A DNA stretch of 36,127 nucleotides from Chitinophagaceae bacterium (GCA_014379345.1 JACMLY010000142.1:1-36127); one strand, 5' to 3'; shown: positions 15,616 through 23,715, counted from the first letter of the stretch. Numbers and translations: made by a program. Notes: generated by a model not told the origin, from the sequence alone.

Positions 15616-15834
15616 CTAGTTCAGGGATGTATTTTTGTTATCCCTGTTAATGCCTAAAACCGCCTTTGTTAATTTGGCGAGCGGATCGGAACTATTTTGT
15701 TTCATGTAAGTTATAATACTTTCCAGCATAGTGGCAGCTTGTTCACGAGTCATACCTGTACCGGACATCATCAGAAATATTATATCGGTAATGGATGTTC
15801 GGTTAATCTGAGTTTTTCTTTTCACAACGTTCAT
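15616..15834 (-). CDS. Small hypothetical protein
   Basis: The protein is 72 residues from ATG 15834 (MNVVKRKTQINRTSITDIIF). An upstream start at 15858 would add eight residues. It is basic at the N terminus and then helical, with TREQAATMLESIITYMKQN and DPLAKLTKAVLGINRDNKN. No membrane segment is convincing, and I do not recognise the family. It is transcribed leftward just downstream of leuS and 119 nt before the leuS stop, so it could be the last gene of the leuS transcript. The short length makes this call tentative. Confidence 0.4.
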   Translation of the reverse strand: MNVVKRKTQINRTSITDIIFLMMSGTGMTREQAATMLESIITYMKQNSSDPLAKLTKAVLGINRDNKNTSLN

Positions 15835-15952
15835 TTGTCGTATTGAAATCAAAAGCATGCCAGCAAAACATCATGCTTACGAAATAGCCATCGCCCAATT
15901 ATTCCCCGGCAATGGCTGTCTGATTGTTGAAAAAATTCATCAATGCAAAATT

Positions 15953-18900
15953 TTACACTACGATATTAACCATCCTTCCTTTTACATAAATTACTTTCTT
16001 GGGGGGCTTCCCTTCCAGCCAACGCTTTACAACATCATTGCTTAAAACCAGCTCTTCTACCTGCTGCTGGGTGGCTTCCAGTGCAATGGTTAATTCTGTG
16101 CGGGTTTTACCATTGACCGCTACGGGATAATTTTTTGAAGATTCAACGAGGTATTTTTCTTCTATCAGGGGGTAACTGGCATCCAGTATCGAACCCTGGT
16201 TGCCGATCAGTTTCCATAATTCTTCACTGATATGAGGGGCATAGGGCGTTAAAGAAACCAATAATTTTTCCAGCACTTCCTTTTTATGACATTTCAGGTC
16301 AGTCAATTCATTGACTCCTATCATAAAAGAACTCACAGCAGTATTAAAAGAAAACCGTTCAGTATCTTCTTCCACCTTCTTCAGGGTTTTGTACAAGGCT
16401 TTCCATTCTGCGTCAGTGGCTTTTTCATTCTTTATAACCAGGCCTTTTTCTTCATGAGCAAACAAACGCCAGAATTTTCTCAGGAAACGATGAACACCTT
16501 CAATCCCTTTAATATCCCAGGGTTTTGAAGCTTCCAGCGGACCAAGGAACATCTCATACATGCGAAATGTATCAGCCCCGTATTTTTCAACTACTTCATC
16601 GGGGTTTACTACGTTGAAATAGGATTTACTCATTTTTTCGATAGCGGAACCGCAGATATAAATCCCGTCTCCGGCCCGGCCTCCTCCGCCAGCTGGCGAA
16701 GTGGAGACAGGATCTTTTTCCAAAATAAATTCTGCATCAGCAAAATCAGGTTTCCATTTTCTAAAGGCTTCTGTATCCAGCTTTAACCCATCCACGATAT
16801 TCACATCCACATGCAACGCGTCCACTTCGTACTGATCTTTAAGACCTGCTGAAACAAATTGATTCGTTTTCCGAATGCGGTAAACAAATCTTGAATCGCC
16901 GGTAATCTTTCCCTGGTTGATGAGTTTTTTGAAAGGTTCGTCAAAATTCAGGTAACCGAGATCATGCAGGACTTTGATCCATAAACGCGCATATAAGAGG
17001 TGAGCAACGGCATGTTCTGCTCCGCCTATGTAAACATCTACCTGCCCCCAGTAATCCAATGCCGTTTTATCGGCAAAAGCCGTATCATTATGTGGATCCA
17101 TGAACCGCAGAAAATACCAGGCTGCCCCCGCATGGGTAGGCATCGTGTTTGTATCTCTTCGTTCATGTTCATTTATATAGACCCAATCTTTTGCATTTGC
17201 CAGCGGACCTTCACCGGTTCCGGAAGATTTAAAAGCTTCCATGGGGGGTAATTCCAACGGCAGATCTTTTTCATCCATCGCGTAAGGAATATCATCCTGG
17301 TATACAATGGGAAATGGTTCACCCCAATACCTTTGCCGGCTCCATCCCGCATCGCGCATTTTGTAATTGATCTGTTGCTTTCCTATTCCGGCTTCTTCGA
17401 TCTTTTTAGTAGCTACTTCAATGGCATCCCTCATCAACAGCCCATTCAGAAAATCACTATTCTGTAAAATAGCGTCTTTGGTTGGATTGGCTTCTTCGCC
17501 ATTATAATGTTCACCGATAATATTCGTGATCGGGATCCCGAAGTGCTTTGCGAACTTATGATCCCGCTCGTCACCGCAGGGTACGCCCATGATAGCGCCC
17601 GTACCATATCCGGCCAATACATATTCGCTGATCCAGATGGGAATTTCGCGACCGCTAAATGGATTGACCGCGTGTGCACCGGTAAAACAGCCGGTGATCT
17701 TTTTTACTTCGGCCATCCGCTCTACTTCTGAACGGCTTTGTACATATTGCAGGTATTCTTCAATAGCAGGCTGTTGCTCTGCCGAAGTGATCTCCTTCAC
17801 TATCTCGTGTTCAGGCGCAACTACCATAAAGTCGACCCCGAAAATCGTATCTGGACGGGTGGTAAAAACGTTTAAAAACAACTCACCCACCGGCCCCTTC
17901 TCCGAAGGAGAGGGGGAGACCGATTGAGAAAGGGACTTGCTGATTTTTTGCAATACCGCAGGAAGATCATTTAATATTTCATCATTGGAAAAACGTAACA
18001 TGCGATATCCATGTTCATTCAGCCATTTGGTGCGGTCATGATCAAACTTCTTTTGTTCTGACTCTTCATGATATCCGCCATCGATTTCAATGATCAATTT
18101 CTTCTCGACACACACAAAATCAGGAATATACCCTGCAATAGGATACTGTCGCCGGAATTTAAAGTCCTCCGATTTGCGATTACGCAGTTCCTGCCATAAT
18201 TTATCTTCCGCTTCTGTAGACTTCTTTCTGTTTTCTTTGGAAAAATCGATTGTTCCCTTCCCTTGTTCCAATGTACTGGCAAAATATCCCGGATCAGTCA
18301 ATTTACTTCTGGAATCGGAGTTTTCACTCCCCTCTCCTTTGGAGAGGGGCCAGGGGTGAGGTGTTCTGACATCGAACCTTATCTCTGCTCCAAAACTTCT
18401 TCCAATCCAGTTCCGCTGGATCTCTTTCATCGATTCGCTAAAATCAATTTCCTCCAACCCTTTCAGCAATCTTTCGGCGTACTCAGTAATGCGCAGGCTC
18501 CACTGTCGCATTTTCTTTTTCACAACAGGAAAACCCCCGCGGTAACTCACCCCGTTGATCACTTCATCATTTGCTAAAACAGTTCCTAAGGCTTCGCACC
18601 AGTTCACATCCGTATAAGCGAGGTAAGCAACACGGTATTGCATCAGCACTTCCTGCTTAGTCCGCTCATCGAACAGGCTCCAATCCTGTGAACTAAATTT
18701 ATTTTGCCCCGAGGGCAGTTGATATTTTGTATTGGGAAAAGCATGAGCGTTATTCCCTTCCTTTTCAAAAATCTTTACGAGTGAATCGATCCGTCCGGAC
18801 TGCTGCGTTTCGCGATTGAACCAACTATCAAAAAGCTGTAAAAATATCCATTGTGTCCATTTATAATATTTAGGATCGCATGTTCGCAGCTCACGATCCC

Positions 18901-19258
18901 AATCAAATGAAAATCCTATATTATCCAATTGTCTCCGAAATGTATTGATATTGGCTTCCGTGGAAACAGCCGGATGGATGCCATGATCAATAGCATATTG
19001 TTCTGCAGGCAATCCAAAGGCATCAAAACCCATTGGGTGCAACACATTAAATCCTTTCAATCGTTTGTACCTGCTGTATATATCACTTGAAATATAACCG
19101 AGCGGGTGTCCGACATGCAGGCCGGCTCCGCTTGGGTAAGGGAACATGTCGAGAACATAATATTTTGGGCGTTCAGAATCATTTCTAACGGCATATACCT
19201 TATTCTGCCTCCATTGCTGCTGCCATTTCTTTTCAATTTCCCTGAAATTATAATCCAT
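15953..19258 (-). CDS. leuS: Leucyl-tRNA synthetase with two in-frame palindromic-element insertions
   Basis: The 1101-residue protein charges tRNA-Leu in the cytoplasm. The class I signatures are intact: HVGHPLGY near 48, the editing-domain threonine motif TTRPDT at 466-471, GTGAIMGVP and GDERD near 552-566, and KMSKS at 875-879. Members of this type are about 940 residues. The excess is explained by residues 299-458, which encode a DUF559 nuclease domain inside the CP1 editing domain just before the threonine motif, and by residues 850-864 (PVSTSPAGGGGRAGD), inserted between EFILEKD and GIYICGSAIEKMSKS. Both insertions preserve the frame and are encoded by palindromic DNA. The flanking LeuRS sequence is undamaged, so the enzyme is probably made as one large polypeptide. 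The ATG at 19258 starts the standard N terminus (MDYNFREIEKKWQQQW). Confidence 0.95.
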   Translation of the reverse strand: MDYNFREIEKKWQQQWRQNKVYAVRNDSERPKYYVLDMFPYPSGAGLHVGHPLGYISSDIYSRYKRLKGFNVLHPMGFDAFGLPAEQYAIDHGIHPAVSTEANINTFRRQLDNIGFSFDWDRELRTCDPKYYKWTQWIFLQLFDSWFNRETQQSGRIDSLVKIFEKEGNNAHAFPNTKYQLPSGQNKFSSQDWSLFDERTKQEVLMQYRVAYLAYTDVNWCEALGTVLANDEVINGVSYRGGFPVVKKKMRQWSLRITEYAERLLKGLEEIDFSESMKEIQRNWIGRSFGAEIRFDVRTPHPWPLSKGEGSENSDSRSKLTDPGYFASTLEQGKGTIDFSKENRKKSTEAEDKLWQELRNRKSEDFKFRRQYPIAGYIPDFVCVEKKLIIEIDGGYHEESEQKKFDHDRTKWLNEHGYRMLRFSNDEILNDLPAVLQKISKSLSQSVSPSPSEKGPVGELFLNVFTTRPDTIFGVDFMVVAPEHEIVKEITSAEQQPAIEEYLQYVQSRSEVERMAEVKKITGCFTGAHAVNPFSGREIPIWISEYVLAGYGTGAIMGVPCGDERDHKFAKHFGIPITNIIGEHYNGEEANPTKDAILQNSDFLNGLLMRDAIEVATKKIEEAGIGKQQINYKMRDAGWSRQRYWGEPFPIVYQDDIPYAMDEKDLPLELPPMEAFKSSGTGEGPLANAKDWVYINEHERRDTNTMPTHAGAAWYFLRFMDPHNDTAFADKTALDYWGQVDVYIGGAEHAVAHLLYARLWIKVLHDLGYLNFDEPFKKLINQGKITGDSRFVYRIRKTNQFVSAGLKDQYEVDALHVDVNIVDGLKLDTEAFRKWKPDFADAEFILEKDPVSTSPAGGGGRAGDGIYICGSAIEKMSKSYFNVVNPDEVVEKYGADTFRMYEMFLGPLEASKPWDIKGIEGVHRFLRKFWRLFAHEEKGLVIKNEKATDAEWKALYKTLKKVEEDTERFSFNTAVSSFMIGVNELTDLKCHKKEVLEKLLVSLTPYAPHISEELWKLIGNQGSILDASYPLIEEKYLVESSKNYPVAVNGKTRTELTIALEATQQQVEELVLSNDVVKRWLEGKPPKKVIYVKGRMVNIVV
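16667..16711 (-). repeat. 45-nt palindromic insertion inside leuS, upstream of KMSKS
   Basis: The outer arms GTCTCC (16667-16672) and GGAGAC (16703-16708) enclose the palindrome CGCCAGCTGGCG (16687-16698). The segment is exactly 15 codons and translates as a Pro/Gly/Ser-rich linker that ordinary LeuRS proteins lack at this site. It is much more GC-rich than the surrounding gene. It belongs to a different sequence type from the GGAGAGGGG palindromes of the larger insertion. Confidence 0.75.
17894..17916. repeat. Palindrome at the downstream end of the DUF559 element
   Basis: CCCCTTCTCC (17894-17903), a GAA spacer and GGAGAGGGGG (17907-17916) form a stem with one mismatch. On the leuS strand it encodes SPSPSEKGPVG. 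It is the inverted partner of the palindrome at 18329-18349 and shares the adjoining CTCACCC/GGGTGAG outer sequence. Confidence 0.85.
18329..18349. repeat. Palindrome at the upstream end of the DUF559 element
   Basis: CCCCTCTCC (18329-18337), TTT and GGAGAGGGG (18341-18349) are perfectly complementary. On the leuS strand it encodes HPWPLSKGEGS. Peptides of the PHPxPLPxGE type are the usual translation of this widespread palindrome family, which supports an intergenic-repeat origin rather than protein evolution. Confidence 0.9.
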
Positions 19259-19261
19259 AAT

Positions 19262-19317
19262 CTGATGTGCGATGTTTGATGTACGATGTACGATGTTTCA
19301 GGTACGATGTACGATTT
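19262..19317. repeat. Short tandem array of a GATGTACGAT(GT) word upstream of leuS
   Basis: The words GATGTGCGATGT, GATGTACGATGTACGATGT and GGTACGATGTACGAT follow one another directly in front of the leuS start. The unit GTAC-GAT is imperfectly tandem and could pair with inverted copies elsewhere in the genome, but no partner arm is in this spacer. Degenerate arrays of this kind are typical intergenic filler in Bacteroidota. The leuS promoter must lie in or beyond it. Confidence 0.6.
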
Positions 19318-19491
19318 TATATTTGTTGCGCGGCCTCTATTGTCTGTGTCTTATTTAGCCCTAACACATTCAACATGGTTGAATGGAAATAAAGTTGAGG
19401 AAACGTTAAAAGTTTCATCACTAAAAATTTCGGTAACAATGCAATCGTTAAGTAGGGCGTCAAAAATAAGCATTGTGGTGGTAAAAACCGT

Positions 19492-19499
19492 TAATTTTG
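19492..19499 (+). promoter_or_regulatory. Candidate Bacteroidota -7 box for ftsX
   Basis: TAATTTTG matches the TAnnTTTG -7 consensus of the Bacteroidota primary sigma factor and lies 42 nt before the ftsX ATG. A TTG is present at 19474-19476, giving a spacing slightly shorter than usual, so only the -7 element is convincing. Confidence 0.4.
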
Positions 19500-19541
19500 C
19501 CCCACTTCAATTTTCTTACTAACCAGTCAAAAACGAAGTTC

Positions 19542-20417
19542 ATGGCTCAATTGGGTAAATCTTCTGCCAGGCGTTCAAAACCATCATACTTTATGGCCAT
19601 ATTGGGTGTTTCCATAGTGCTTTTCTTCGTAGGCATATTTGGATGGCTATTATTGAATGCGAGCCGTTATATTGATCAGTTGAAGGAAGAAGTGCAGGTG
19701 CAGGTGTATCTCCGGAATAATGTTGCACAAGAGGACATCGATTCTTTGAAAAATTATATTGCAGCACAACCTTACACAAAATCCGTACAATATGTTGATA
19801 AGGAAACTGCAAAGAAACTCTGGCTGTCAAAAGGTGAAACCAATTTTGAAGAATTTCTCGATGAGAATCCCTTACCTGCATCGATAGACTTCAATACAAG
19901 AAGTAATTATGTGCAGAAAGATAGCCTGAATGCGATCAAGGCTTTACTGGAACAAAATGTTATGTTGGTGCAGGGAGTGAATTACCCGGCATCGCTGGTC
20001 GAAAAAATGGGGCCTACCATGCAATATATACTGGTCGGTCTGATTGCGCTGGCCGGGATATTTTCTATTTTATCGATCATCCTGATCGACAATACGATAA
20101 GACTGGCTATGTACAGTAACCGGTTCCTGATCAAAACCATGCAAATGGTTGGCGCTACAAGGAGTTTTATCTCCCGGCCAATGAATATAAGAGCTATCGT
20201 AAATGGCTCATTTGCCGCGCTGATCTCCATAGCGCTGATCTATGGATTGATCCTTTTATTCGAAACCTTTTTGCCATACCTGAAAGATCTCCGGGATAAT
20301 AGCAAATTGCTGATCCTTTTCAGCTTCCTGATTTTGTTAGGCATCAGTATTACCGTATTCAGCACGCATCGTAGCGTGGTTAAGTACTTGAAGATGAAAC
20401 TGGACGATCTGTATTGA
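19542..20417 (+). CDS. ftsX: Cell division ABC-transporter-like permease FtsX
   Basis: The protein is 291 residues from ATG 19542 (MAQLGKSSARRSKPSYF). The open frame continues 15 codons upstream, but FtsX N termini in this group start with such a short basic cytoplasmic tail. There is one membrane helix near 17-41, a periplasmic FtsX extracellular domain (VQVQVYLRNNVAQEDIDSLK, YVDKETAKKLW, NPLPASIDF), and three more helices from about 166 on with the cytosolic coupling segment IDNTIRLAMYSNRFLIKTMQ. With FtsE it transmits ATP hydrolysis to periplasmic peptidoglycan hydrolases at the septum. ftsE is not adjacent, which is usual in Bacteroidota. It leads the cluster ftsX, DUF3098, uppP. Confidence 0.93.
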   Translation: MAQLGKSSARRSKPSYFMAILGVSIVLFFVGIFGWLLLNASRYIDQLKEEVQVQVYLRNNVAQEDIDSLKNYIAAQPYTKSVQYVDKETAKKLWLSKGETNFEEFLDENPLPASIDFNTRSNYVQKDSLNAIKALLEQNVMLVQGVNYPASLVEKMGPTMQYILVGLIALAGIFSILSIILIDNTIRLAMYSNRFLIKTMQMVGATRSFISRPMNIRAIVNGSFAALISIALIYGLILLFETFLPYLKDLRDNSKLLILFSFLILLGISITVFSTHRSVVKYLKMKLDDLY

Positions 20418-20772
20418 TAGTGAGTAATGAAAGGTCGATGGTGAATCGCTGGTGTTTGGAGAAAATCTTTGTATAGTGGTGATCGGTTCCAGGTATACAC
20501 TTCAGGCTATTCACTTTAATAAGGGCTTTGTGTCTTCTCTTCGTGTTCTTCGTGAACCTTTCTGATGGTGCAGTCAAGGGGTTCACCAAGGACACGAGGA
20601 GAGGACACAAAAAATACAAAGATTTTAGAAAGACTAGTAGCCGGACAAGAATGAATGGGGAATGGATAACGGGGAATATTTGTGGCTAAATTGAGTATCA
20701 ATTTTTAAAAATCAACTTTCATCATTGACCATTCACCATTCACCACTATATTGCAACCCAAATATCAATTAA
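20418..20772. other. 355-bp ftsX-DUF3098 spacer filled with repeats
   Basis: No gene is seen. It contains the 32-bp inverted repeat listed at 20527-20611. Outside that, weakly complementary GGTGAATGGT-type words occur at about 20413-20446 (GTCGATGGTGAATCG) and 20727-20749 (GACCATTCACCATTCACCAC), which look like a decayed larger inverted repeat. Confidence 0.5.
20527..20611. repeat. 32-bp imperfect inverted repeat (TTTGTGTCTTCTC word)
   Basis: The arms 20527-20558 and 20580-20611 are complementary at 28 of 32 positions, and three of the four differences are G-T pairs. The loop is 21 nt. It sits between two co-directional genes of a conserved cluster, so it must be either read through or separate the transcripts. 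The outer TTTGTGTCTT word resembles the arm of the hairpin at 417-455. Confidence 0.85.
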
Positions 20773-21063
20773 ATGGCAGATAAGAAACTTGTTACCGAGC
20801 CCAGGAAAATTGTTACCGAACCAAAAAAACCGGACACCGCGAACAATCTTTTTGGCAGGGAAAATTATATCTGGATCATTGCGGGGATCGCTATTATAGC
20901 ATTAGGACTCATTTTAATGGCGGGTGGCAGAAGCAGCGATCCAAATGTTTTTGATCCGAAAGAAGTTTATAGTACTACGCGTATTACCATTGCGCCTATC
21001 CTTATTTTATTGGGATTGGGGATGGGCGTATTTGCGATATTCAGAAAACCAAAGGATAGCTGA
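20773..21063 (+). CDS. DUF3098 small membrane protein
   Basis: The 96-residue protein has a polar N-terminal tail with a repeated KLVTEPRKIVTEPKK motif, then LFGRENYIWIIAGIAIIALG (first helix, about 27-50), MAGGRSSDPNVFDPKEVYST and the second helix TRITIAPILILLGLGMGVFA. The ENY-W-I and GG-SDDPNVF-x-EI/VxSxxRI-xAPI patterns define DUF3098. The family is restricted to Bacteroidota and sits almost always between ftsX and uppP, as here. It has no known biochemical function, but the context suggests cell-envelope or division work. Confidence 0.9.
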   Translation: MADKKLVTEPRKIVTEPKKPDTANNLFGRENYIWIIAGIAIIALGLILMAGGRSSDPNVFDPKEVYSTTRITIAPILILLGLGMGVFAIFRKPKDS

Positions 21064-21195
21064 TCAATTCAGTTTTACCTTCCGGACAATTTGTGTAATA
21101 AAAGAAATCAGGCGATGCGCTCCATCGCTTTTCTTTTGCAACCTATGTAAGATGTGTTATTCTCCCATTTTCAAATCTTCAAACTTTCCATTTAG

Positions 21196-22026
21196 ATGAG
21201 TCTTTTCGAAGCCATTATCATTGCCATTGTAGAAGGTGTTACCGAATTTTTGCCGATCTCTTCTACCGGACATATGATAATAACAAGTGCCTTGTTAGGT
21301 GATAACCTGCACAAACAGGAATTCACAAAACTTTTTGAAGTGTCCATTCAATTGGGAGCTATCCTGGCGGTGGTGGTTTTGTACTGGAAAAAATTCTTTG
21401 ATTTTAAACGCTGGCAATTCTATGTTAAACTCATTGCTGCGGTTATACCTGCGCTTGCTCTTGGTTTTATATTTTCTGACAAGATCGATCAACTATTAGA
21501 AAGTCCTTTAACCGTAGCAATTACTTTATTGCTGGGAGGCTTTGTTTTGTTATTCATCGATAAAGTATTTCAGCATGGAACGATCGACAAGGAAGAGCAC
21601 CTGCCATATAAGAATGCAATTATTATTGGTGTCTGGCAATGCATTGCCATGATCCCGGGGGTTAGCAGAAGTGCAGCATCAATCATTGGCGGCATGCAGC
21701 AAAACCTTACCCGGCGATTAGCTGCTGAATTCTCTTTTTTTTTAGCAGTGCCTACAATGGCTGCAGCTACTTTATATTCTCTGTTATTTAAAACATGGAA
21801 AGAAAACGGTGTTGAATCCAAAGGTTATGAGATCATTTTATCGAGCAATCAGAATCTTCAATCATTCATTGCAGGTAATTTAGTAGCTTTTATCGTTGCT
21901 ATCCTTGCTATCAAATTTTTTATAGGGTTTTTGCAGAAGCACGGTTTCCGCTGGTTTGGATGGTATCGTATCGTTGCAGGAATTGTATTGCTGATATTGA
22001 TCTGGCAGGGAGTTATTGGGAGATAG
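21196..22026 (+). CDS. uppP: Undecaprenyl-diphosphatase UppP/BacA
   Basis: The 276-residue integral membrane protein with about eight helices dephosphorylates undecaprenyl pyrophosphate to recycle the lipid carrier of peptidoglycan and O-antigen synthesis. It also confers bacitracin resistance. The two catalytic regions are present: [16 protein letters not shown] at residues 13-28, with the Glu and Ser/Thr cluster, and [13 protein letters not shown] near 153-165 with the essential Arg. The C-terminal [13 protein letters not shown] is also standard. The ATG is the family's usual start ([18 protein letters not shown]). In many relatives truB follows, but here a repeat-filled spacer and an MFS gene follow instead. 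Confidence 0.95.
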   Translation: MSLFEAIIIAIVEGVTEFLPISSTGHMIITSALLGDNLHKQEFTKLFEVSIQLGAILAVVVLYWKKFFDFKRWQFYVKLIAAVIPALALGFIFSDKIDQLLESPLTVAITLLLGGFVLLFIDKVFQHGTIDKEEHLPYKNAIIIGVWQCIAMIPGVSRSAASIIGGMQQNLTRRLAAEFSFFLAVPTMAAATLYSLLFKTWKENGVESKGYEIILSSNQNLQSFIAGNLVAFIVAILAIKFFIGFLQKHGFRWFGWYRIVAGIVLLILIWQGVIGR

Positions 22027-22398
22027 AGTTAAGTACGAAATACGAAGTATGAAGGCACATTTCTTGAATAGCTTCTGTGAAATTATAAAATAGGGCCGCT
22101 CTTCTGACTGTTGAGATTACTTATACCCATTATTCAAACAGTATTCAAAATAAGAAATCCTATGTTTCTTCTATGTACCTATGATTCTATGTGGTAAAAA
22201 AATCTTGCACAGCTTTAAAACTGACCTGTGTAGTGGCAATTTACCACGTAGAATCATAGGCACATAGAAGAAACATAGGCAGAAAATAATTTTCTGACAC
22301 GTTCATTGTACAAACTCCTTCGTACTTCAAACTTCGTATTTCCTTTTTTTATATTCTCTATTCTTATTCCTAATTTCAACCATACTAATTCTTCAACC
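22027..22398. other. 372-bp uppP-MFS spacer made of nested inverted repeats
   Basis: An outer pair, GAAATACGAAGTATGAAG (22037-22054) and CTTCAAACTTCGTATTTC (22325-22342), matches at all but one base and encloses the 40-bp inverted repeat listed at 22159-22279. No gene is recognised. The open frame that runs into the MFS gene from 22306 is translation of the repeat arm and not a credible N terminus. Confidence 0.65.
22159..22279. repeat. 40-bp inverted repeat (CCTATGTTTCTTCTATGT ... CTATGATTCTA)
   Basis: The arms 22159-22198 and 22240-22279 are complementary at 38 of 40 positions, and both differences are G-T pairs. The loop is 41 nt. A shortened single arm of the same word (TCTATGTTTATTCTATG, then ATTCTACG) occurs alone at 27567-27591. 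Confidence 0.92.
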
Positions 22399-23715
22399 AT
22401 GCCAACTGCTTCGAAAAAAGTAATCAATGCCTGGTGTTTATACGACTGGGCAAATTCAGCTTATAACCTGGTCATCACATCGACTATTTTTCCTGCCTAT
22501 TATGAACATATAAGTGGAGATAAAAATCCGGATACAACGGCCGATAAAGTAAGTTTTTTAGGCAGGGAATATGTAAACACAGCTCTTTACAATTACGCAT
22601 TGGCTTTTGCTTTTCTGGTAGTAGCTATCATATCACCCATACTTTCTTCTATTGCCGACTACAGGGGTAACAAAAAAAGCTTTATGAATTTTTTTCTTAC
22701 CATGGGTAGCCTGGCTTGTGCGGCATTGTTTTTCTTTGATCAGAATACGATTACTTTCGGAATCATCTGCATGGTCATAGCTTGTATCGGCTATTGGTCG
22801 AGCCTTGTGTATTACAACTCTTTTCTTCCCGAAATAGCAGCGCCTGAAGACAGGGATAGGGTGAGTGCAAGAGGATTTTCGTATGGGTATATCGGAAGTG
22901 TGATACTGCAGGTCATCTGTTTGATTTTTGTCATGAAACCTGATCTGTTCAATATACCGGAAGGTTCAAACTTACCTTTTCAACTTTCATTCTTACTGGT
23001 AGGTGTGTGGTGGTGGGCCTTCGCTCAGGTGCCATTAAGAAGACTTCCCAAATCCACCCCGGCCGGCACTGATCTGCAAAAAAATATTTTGACAAATGGA
23101 TACCATGAACTCAGAAAAGTATGGCAGCAGCTAACTCATATACCTATAATGAAACGCTATCTGGTAGCCTTCTTCTTTTATAATATGGGTGTCCAGACCG
23201 TAATGCTTGCCGCCGCTTTATACGGCAAAAGTGAATTGCAGATCCCGGATAGCAACCTTATCATAGCCATTTTGTTAATTCAACTGATCGCAATACCCGG
23301 GGCCATCGCTGTTTCAAGGTTGTCTGAAAGAATCGGCAACCTGAAAGCATTAATGGTTTGCATCGTCACCTGGATCGGGATTTGTTACGCAGGGTACATT
23401 ATTCCGGCAAAAGGGATCACTGAGTTTTACATCCTGGCAGCTACTGTTGGTTTTGTTATGGGAGGCATACAATCTGTGAGCCGTTCCACATATGCCAAGC
23501 TTATGCCTGAAACAAAAGACACCGCATCATTCTTTAGTTTTTTCGATGTTACAGAAAAAATCGCGATCGTGATCGGGATGTTCAGTTTCGGATTCATGAA
23601 TGAGTTTACAGGATCACAAAGATCTTCAGTGCTGGCCCTGATGGTTTATTTTATAATAGGCCTGATCTTGATTTTATATACGATCACTGCAGACAAACAA
23701 CACAAAGTGACATGA
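22399..23715 (+). CDS. MFS transporter, UMF1 / Atg22-like family
   Basis: The protein is 438 residues from ATG 22399 (MPTASKKVINAWCLYDWANS). Starts further upstream lie in repeat DNA. The opening NAWCLYDWANSAYNLVITST is the hallmark of the UMF1/Atg22-like branch of the major facilitator superfamily, followed by about twelve membrane helices. SSIADYRGNKKSFMNFFLT is the loop 2-3 MFS motif, and VMGGIQSVSRSTYAKLMPE near 365 is the conserved helix 10-11 region of this branch. Substrates are not established in bacteria. Yeast Atg22 exports amino acids from the vacuole. The stop overlaps the next ATG (ATGA), so it is coupled to the hydrolase gene. Confidence 0.9.
   Translation: MPTASKKVINAWCLYDWANSAYNLVITSTIFPAYYEHISGDKNPDTTADKVSFLGREYVNTALYNYALAFAFLVVAIISPILSSIADYRGNKKSFMNFFLTMGSLACAALFFFDQNTITFGIICMVIACIGYWSSLVYYNSFLPEIAAPEDRDRVSARGFSYGYIGSVILQVICLIFVMKPDLFNIPEGSNLPFQLSFLLVGVWWWAFAQVPLRRLPKSTPAGTDLQKNILTNGYHELRKVWQQLTHIPIMKRYLVAFFFYNMGVQTVMLAAALYGKSELQIPDSNLIIAILLIQLIAIPGAIAVSRLSERIGNLKALMVCIVTWIGICYAGYIIPAKGITEFYILAATVGFVMGGIQSVSRSTYAKLMPETKDTASFFSFFDVTEKIAIVIGMFSFGFMNEFTGSQRSSVLALMVYFIIGLILILYTITADKQHKVT

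Larger units (their letters stand above)
17882..18361 (-). mobile_element. 480-nt DUF559-nuclease element inserted in frame in leuS
   Basis: The segment starts with CTCACCCACCGG and ends with the inverted counterpart CCAGGGGTGAG, each followed inward by a GGAGAGGGG-type palindrome. It is exactly 160 codons with no stop in the leuS frame. Its middle (leuS residues about 340-440) is a DUF559 / Vsr-like PD-(D/E)XK nuclease: TEAEDKLWQELRNRK, FKFRRQYPI, IPDFVC with Asp380, LIIEIDGGYH with Glu391 and Asp393, and EHGYRMLRFSNDEIL. The catalytic set looks complete. Free-standing DUF559 proteins of this type are common and often sit beside such palindromes. I see no target-site duplication. Whether the nuclease mobilises the palindromes is inference. 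Confidence 0.75.

Noticed and set aside
17882..18361. The leuS insertion as an intein or self-splicing intron
   Set aside because: There are no intein splice-junction residues or Hint-fold motifs, and the nuclease is of the DUF559 type. The 480 nt is a stop-free continuation of the leuS frame and lacks group I or II core structure. A translated insertion is simpler.
22306..22398. 31-residue hydrophobic N-terminal extension of the MFS transporter
   Set aside because: It is translation of the outer inverted-repeat arm, and family members start at the equivalent of the MPTASKK methionine.
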